A stretch of 64,000 nucleotides of DNA from Triatoma infestans (Eukaryota > Arthropoda > Insecta > Hemiptera > Reduviidae), in the NCBI GenBank assembly GCA_011037195.1, contig JAAEAF010003069.1, forward strand, positions 49,211 to 113,210, written 5' to 3'. Within the stretch, counting starts at the first letter, position 1. The number at the start of each line of letters is the position of its first letter. The notes beneath the pieces are model-generated. The model made no database searches and had not been told where the DNA came from. It saw nothing but the letters and a program-made list of their open reading frames with translations. The position numbers and the translations under genes are program-made. Positions 61,201-64,000 of the stretch are shown in pieces.

Positions 61201-61955
61201 TATTAGTCGATTGGTTCTACTTTAATTTCATTTTGAAAGTATTTGTTTGTTTGAATCAATAATTATAATTCAGTTTATTTTTACACATGAATAACATGTT
61301 CTCTTCTGTAGTTTTGTTTCATAGAATTTTTATTTTCTATTTACATTTTGTTTGGAATGTTACACAGTATCGTAATGATAATGATAATATTCGAAATTTA
61401 AAGTTGTTATGTCTGTCATGTAATGAAAGGATATAAAAATCTGCAAATAGGTCTACTTTGAATCAGGAAATCACTTGATGCTTTTTGGTAAATGGACCAG
61501 TGTATTTCTGCCTGTTGTTTTTGCTTTTCTCTGAGCGGGCCTACAACTTACAGGAAAATCTGTTTTTATATTTGGAAACTTAGTTTCTCTGAAGGTACCA
61601 GATTTATGTATCTTCACTTTGAAATTAGTATGGAATGTTTTACAAGATTTGGGTAATTATCTAGCTTCGGGAATAGCTTCTGTTCTGTATACCAGATCTA
61701 ATAGGATGGTCATGAGGTTATAGGTGTTAGATAGGTTGGTTAAATCATCTCATCAATTTATCTTTTAAGAATATGTTGCTGCATAATACTTTTGTCTCTA
61801 ACTAAATATACTGTGTACTTTAAATAAAATCGAAAATATTAATAATATTAGATCAAATAAAAATCACTATTTATAGACATTGATAATTAGAAAATTTATG
61901 TAGATGTACTTACGTATATTCTTTCTCCTTGAGGATCAGTGAGATTCAGTAACAT
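49287..61955 (-). CDS. GC1: Mitochondrial glutamate carrier (SLC25A22/SLC25A18 type)
   Basis: Seven firm minus-strand exons: 58552-58686, 57243-57298, 56456-56549, 56188-56315, 55467-55649, 49528-49681 and 49287-49425. Two tentative N-terminal ones are 61914-61955 (ATG at 61955) and 59937-59968. The sum is 963 bp, or 320 residues, as expected. The protein imports glutamate with a proton across the inner mitochondrial membrane. All three mitochondrial carrier repeats are present, with signatures PLDLVK, PMELLK and PFDVVK. Subfamily-specific pieces are [64 protein letters not shown], and [15 protein letters not shown]. The C-terminus ends LLSFF before TAA. The firm first exon starts in phase 2 after a KF(S)-type codon, which the 32-bp microexon supplies. 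The ATG exon is the weakest call. A 5.8-kb intron (49.7-55.5 kb) carries several transposons. Confidence 0.92.
51060..52400. repeat. Cluster of dispersed-family repeat copies in the carrier intron
   Basis: On the plus strand: TTTTTGAGATATTTTGTTCT (51123), CTCAATTTCGAAAATTTG (51233), CGTATTCCGC (51271), TTTTCGCGCTGTTCTCAGAA (51351) and TTTATTTGAAAAATATTCTC (51428). On the minus strand a head AAAAATCTGATGTGAAACTG is near 52040, plus an AATTTAGAAAATTTGGACGA block at 52333. At least two differently oriented copies are present. Confidence 0.55.
51709..51772 (+). mobile_element. Tail-only LINE copy with (AAT)n end
   Basis: GGGGCTAAGAGCCATACGGC, TTAGGTCCTGCGCC, then TTAATAATAATAC. The layout resembles the tails at 33690-33763 and 39546-39612 but is more diverged. 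Confidence 0.4.
52640..53060 (+). mobile_element. LINE reverse transcriptase C-terminal tail, nearly intact
   Basis: Plus-strand translation gives [30 protein letters not shown], a frame change in an A run near 52766, then a clean frame (52783-53037): [50 protein letters not shown]. The stop is followed by a GTAGTAGTAG tail, probably the 3' terminus of the element. It is better preserved than the related fragment at 36425-36660. It sits in the carrier intron. Confidence 0.8.
53746..53884 (+). CDS. MADF-domain exon of the Harbinger-like element (partial)
   Basis: The ATG at 53746 opens [20 protein letters not shown], then [14 protein letters not shown] and a LGER end. This is the N-terminal part of a MADF (Myb/SANT-like) DNA-binding domain. 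The exon ends at a consensus donor (AGAG|GTAAGT) in phase 1. The rest of the domain is absent, so this copy is an internal-deletion derivative. PIF/Harbinger transposons commonly encode such an accessory DNA-binding protein beside the transposase. Confidence 0.65.
53992..54204 (-). CDS. Unidentified 70-codon frame starting near the right end of the Harbinger-like element
   Basis: The frame opens at 54204, about 75 bp inside the right terminal repeat, and reads inward, facing the MADF exon. The peptide has [18 protein letters not shown] and [11 protein letters not shown] segments. No domain recognised. Its position fits the start of a second, convergent transposon gene, but it could be chance. 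Confidence 0.3.
   Translation of the reverse strand: MPTPTRQRILDLSILDFLSDYFDILPKIILMYSKTYLEIHDVPFSWHLKHVKSSSIFLITTIHPPTIFKY
54830..55375 (+). repeat. Dispersed repeat family copy in the carrier intron
   Basis: Blocks include TCCGGTTGTCCGAATTTTTT (55004), TTTTCCTGAAAAAACTCG (55152), GTTGGAGCCATTTTTGAAAA (55204), CACTTCCGATTGGTGATTTT (55268) and AGGCATATCGCAATTTTTCG (55326), in the family's usual order. Confidence 0.6.
57990..58400 (-). other. Unrecognised degenerate sequence in a carrier intron
   Basis: The minus strand holds a 65-codon frame (58173-58370) including [19 protein letters not shown] and [10 protein letters not shown], with further in-frame pieces and stops beyond. The composition differs from the AT-rich host intron and looks like decayed coding DNA, but I do not recognise the source. 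Confidence 0.25.
58687..61913. other. 5' introns of the glutamate carrier
   Basis: Plain AT-rich intron sequence. A diverged direct repeat is at 60916-61050: a TGCAACTATTGGGTTTTAGC block and TGCAACTGCTAGGGTTTAG, each followed by GCAAAATACTAA, about 96 bp apart. The tentative microexon at 59937-59968 is the only coding candidate. Confidence 0.4.
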
Positions 61956-61964
61956 CTTTGCAGT

Positions 61965-62300
61965 TAGTATTCCAAGTTCAAAGAAATCTTTGAAGCTGTT
62001 TACTGGAAAATTCTAAAAAAACAAACTCTAAACTCGGTCTTCTGGTTAACAGATTTTCTTTAAACTGGGAATTCTATCTATATTTATTAACTAGTTGCTG
62101 GAGACTTAAAGGAAAGCATTATCATTGCGACTCTTCCACAATCCTCCAAGAATAGTGTGGGAAAATGTTTCCAAATTGTAAGTCTTAATGTGTAAGTTTA
62201 AATAAAATCGTGGAGCTATGACGAATAAAAAAAAAAATCAGAAATGTCGCACTTCCGCTTGATGGATTTGACCCGAAACATTAGTGTTAGATGAGTGGTA
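61965..62300. repeat. Dispersed repeat family copy near the carrier 5' end
   Basis: AGTATTCCAAGTTCAAAGAA, AACTCGGTCTTCTGGTTAAC, AGATTTTCTTTAAACTGGGA, and GTCGCACTTCCGCTTGATGG are recognisable family blocks. The repeat begins right next to the proposed carrier start exon. Confidence 0.5.
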
Positions 62301-62789
62301 GCAGAGAGAGCTCAAGACACACGCGAGAGACGAACCCGGTTAGGGCCGCCATGCCTCGACCAACCGGAAAGTATAGGATATTTTAGTGACACTGTTCACA
62401 TATCAACTAATTTCGTTGTCCTAATTAAAGTGTATGAAAGTGCCCTTATAGTTTTATGTAAACCGTAGATAAGAAATCATGGAGCACCTAAATATCTTTT
62501 ATAATATAATTAATAACATATGATATTCTTTAATTATTAATATAACATAAATATTAATTATTAATCATTATTTTCATACTAGAAGATTTAAAAGAATCTT
62601 ACATTCTTTCGTATATCATGCGTCATCATTAAAAAAGACAGTAATAGCTTTTGTCTGATAAGGACAAAATTTCTGTTTGAATGCACCATACAAAAAGCTT
62701 TTGGACTTTGGAGACGTATATTGAATAAAATAATGTTTTCATTTGCCGCTACGCTTGTTTAACGTTCGGGCCTTTTTCTGTTTCGACTA

Positions 62790-63010
62790 CTAGACTATAA
62801 GTTTATATTAACTAATCTGTTCGATTGATTTGAGAGAATCCCCTAATTATAAGGCGAACCTTGAATCTTTCTACTTCATCACTAGGATATAATTTTGGTT
62901 TGTATACCCATCTGCTCATTTCCCCTTGTATATTTCTTCTAACAGTGAGACGTTTTATGTTAATGGATCTATTTCTAAATCCATTGCTGGCTTCCACCTC
63001 AGAACTCTCT
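62790..63010 (-). mobile_element. Ty1/copia retrotransposon remnant (reverse transcriptase N-terminus)
   Basis: Minus-strand translation gives RNIQGEMSRWVYKPKLYPSD then EVERFKVRLIIRGFSQ. This corresponds to the W-V-(F/Y)-K-x-K ... (Y/F)-K-(A/V)-R-L-(V/I) ... (K/R)-G-F-x-Q block at the start of copia reverse transcriptases. The frame stops at both sides. Decayed sequence of the same element may continue to about 63640. No LTR was identified. Confidence 0.6.
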
Positions 63011-64000
63011 TTACTTTCTGTGGCCTCAGTTTATGTATTTCTTACTGTAACAGTATAATTTCTGTGAAACATCTCAAGGTCTAGATATATTAAGGTATTT
63101 TTAAATCCTTTTGTCTGTTAATAATTTTCTTGCTTCTGTATTTGAATCAACTTGCTCCTTTAATTATTCTTCTTCTTGCTCTTGATTTTTGTTTCTTCAG
63201 AATTTTTAATAAATGTAAATCACTTGGTTTATTTAACTACTCCATAACTCCTTTAGTTCGTTTAGTTTTTTATTGGCATATATAAAGTCCAGTTCTCTGA
63301 ATTCTCTGAAGCATCTTTACAATCGGAGTAATACCAATAATTTTCAGTCTTAAAGTTGAAATCATTATATTACAGAGTTCCACCAACAGCCAGGTTGCAC
63401 ACAATTTACCTTGGCAAAGATATTTTCTTCAAGCTGCATGCACTGTTAGTTATGACAAGTTTTGATTTTATTTTTCCATTGTCAATTATGTTCATAAAGA
63501 CAAACCATTGGGTTATTCTTGCCAAGAATTTATTATTATGCAGTGTGGCCAGCGAAAGAATTTTTCTTAGAATGCTGAATTTCTTTAAATGATTTTGATG
63601 CAGCATTCTTAGACCCGGCCTGAATTTTTTATACTAGACCTGGCTTGTTATTATTTTCCTGTATGAGTCCAGTGGGATTTTGGTAAAGTAGAGAAAAAAA
63701 ACTGGCGCAACACCCGTTGAAGGGCCGAACGTCAATTTCTATGTGGTGGCGTATTGTAAGCACTCAGCGGTTCTTACGGTCGTTTAGTTCTGATCTTCGC
63801 TATCTACTTTTTCTTACAATGCTGGGTTCTCACTTTTTGCTTTTAAGGAAATCGAACTCTGAATTCTCCTCCTGAATTATTAAAGGACTAATTAATCCAG
63901 AGGGTCTAAAATTTGAATTATTTGAGCAAGGATAACGCGTTTTAGCATTATGCGTGAGGCTTTTGGTTAATCTCATGACTTACTTAAGGATAGCTTAATG
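63011..64000. other. Right edge: probable decayed retroelement and unassigned DNA
   Basis: A 66-codon minus frame (63406-63606) and a mirrored plus frame give no recognised domain. The block near 63700-63760 (ACACCCGTTGAAGGGCCGAA) is GC-richer. No host exon found. Confidence 0.3.

Noticed and set aside
61914..62040. A second glutamate-carrier-like copy inferred from GERIY near the right edge
   Set aside because: Similarity to the SGERMY block covers only a few residues, and the upstream sequence is a dispersed repeat, so a second carrier gene is not supported.
1..64000. CRISPR arrays, operons, ribosome binding sites, phage or plasmid modules
   Set aside because: Spliced genes, OR family, SINEs and LINEs make this a metazoan nuclear sequence; no regularly spaced direct repeats with unique spacers were seen.

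Overview
The window is AT-rich, intron-dense, repeat-laden DNA from an arthropod, almost certainly an insect: it carries a member of the insect-specific odorant receptor (OR) family. The order cannot be fixed from the sequence. Long introns and very many degenerate transposons and SINEs fit a large hemimetabolous genome, for example Hemiptera. All splice structures below were assembled by hand from GT/AG sites, reading phase and protein family conservation. For the four main gene models (DRAM, CNOT2, V-ATPase E and the glutamate carrier) the coding exons sum to a multiple of three.

Layout, left to right. (1) 1-660: a CpG-rich patch with a consensus minus-strand splice donor at its left edge, probably the first exon or promoter of a gene running off the window. 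(2) 811-4400: a degraded hAT-like element, a perfect-armed fold-back element and a SINE. (3) 4429-7977, minus: an odorant receptor gene with six recognised exons; the short last exon is not found. (4) 11558-24090, minus: a complete DRAM/TMEM150-family gene in five coding exons. Its introns are packed with LINE fragments and a 1,863-bp non-autonomous hAT element with perfect 8-bp target-site duplications. (5) 24.1-27.7 kb: intergenic, with a duplicated tRNA-Lys-like sequence. (6) 27753-40093, minus: CCR4-NOT subunit CNOT2 (Rga/NOT2), six coding exons, about 541 aa. (7) 42779-45144, plus: V-ATPase subunit E (Vha26), four coding exons, 226 aa, divergent from CNOT2. (8) 49287-61955, minus: mitochondrial glutamate carrier (SLC25A22/18 type). 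Seven exons are firm and two N-terminal microexons tentative; together they give about 320 aa. Its large introns hold a small PIF/Harbinger-like element with a MADF exon and several retroelement remnants. (9) 62.8-63.6 kb: a Ty1/copia reverse transcriptase remnant.

The protein-coding genes are housekeeping genes (mRNA deadenylation, organelle acidification, mitochondrial glutamate import, lysosome/autophagy) plus one chemoreceptor. They form no operon-like system. The less ordinary content is in the repeats: fold-back elements sharing a CTGANGATG ... GAAACCGGTC core that resembles a hammerhead-ribozyme core, a dispersed family of roughly 300-bp units that also makes up the inside of the hAT elements, two tRNA-derived SINE families, and a LINE family leaving short 5'-truncated copies with (AAT)n tails.
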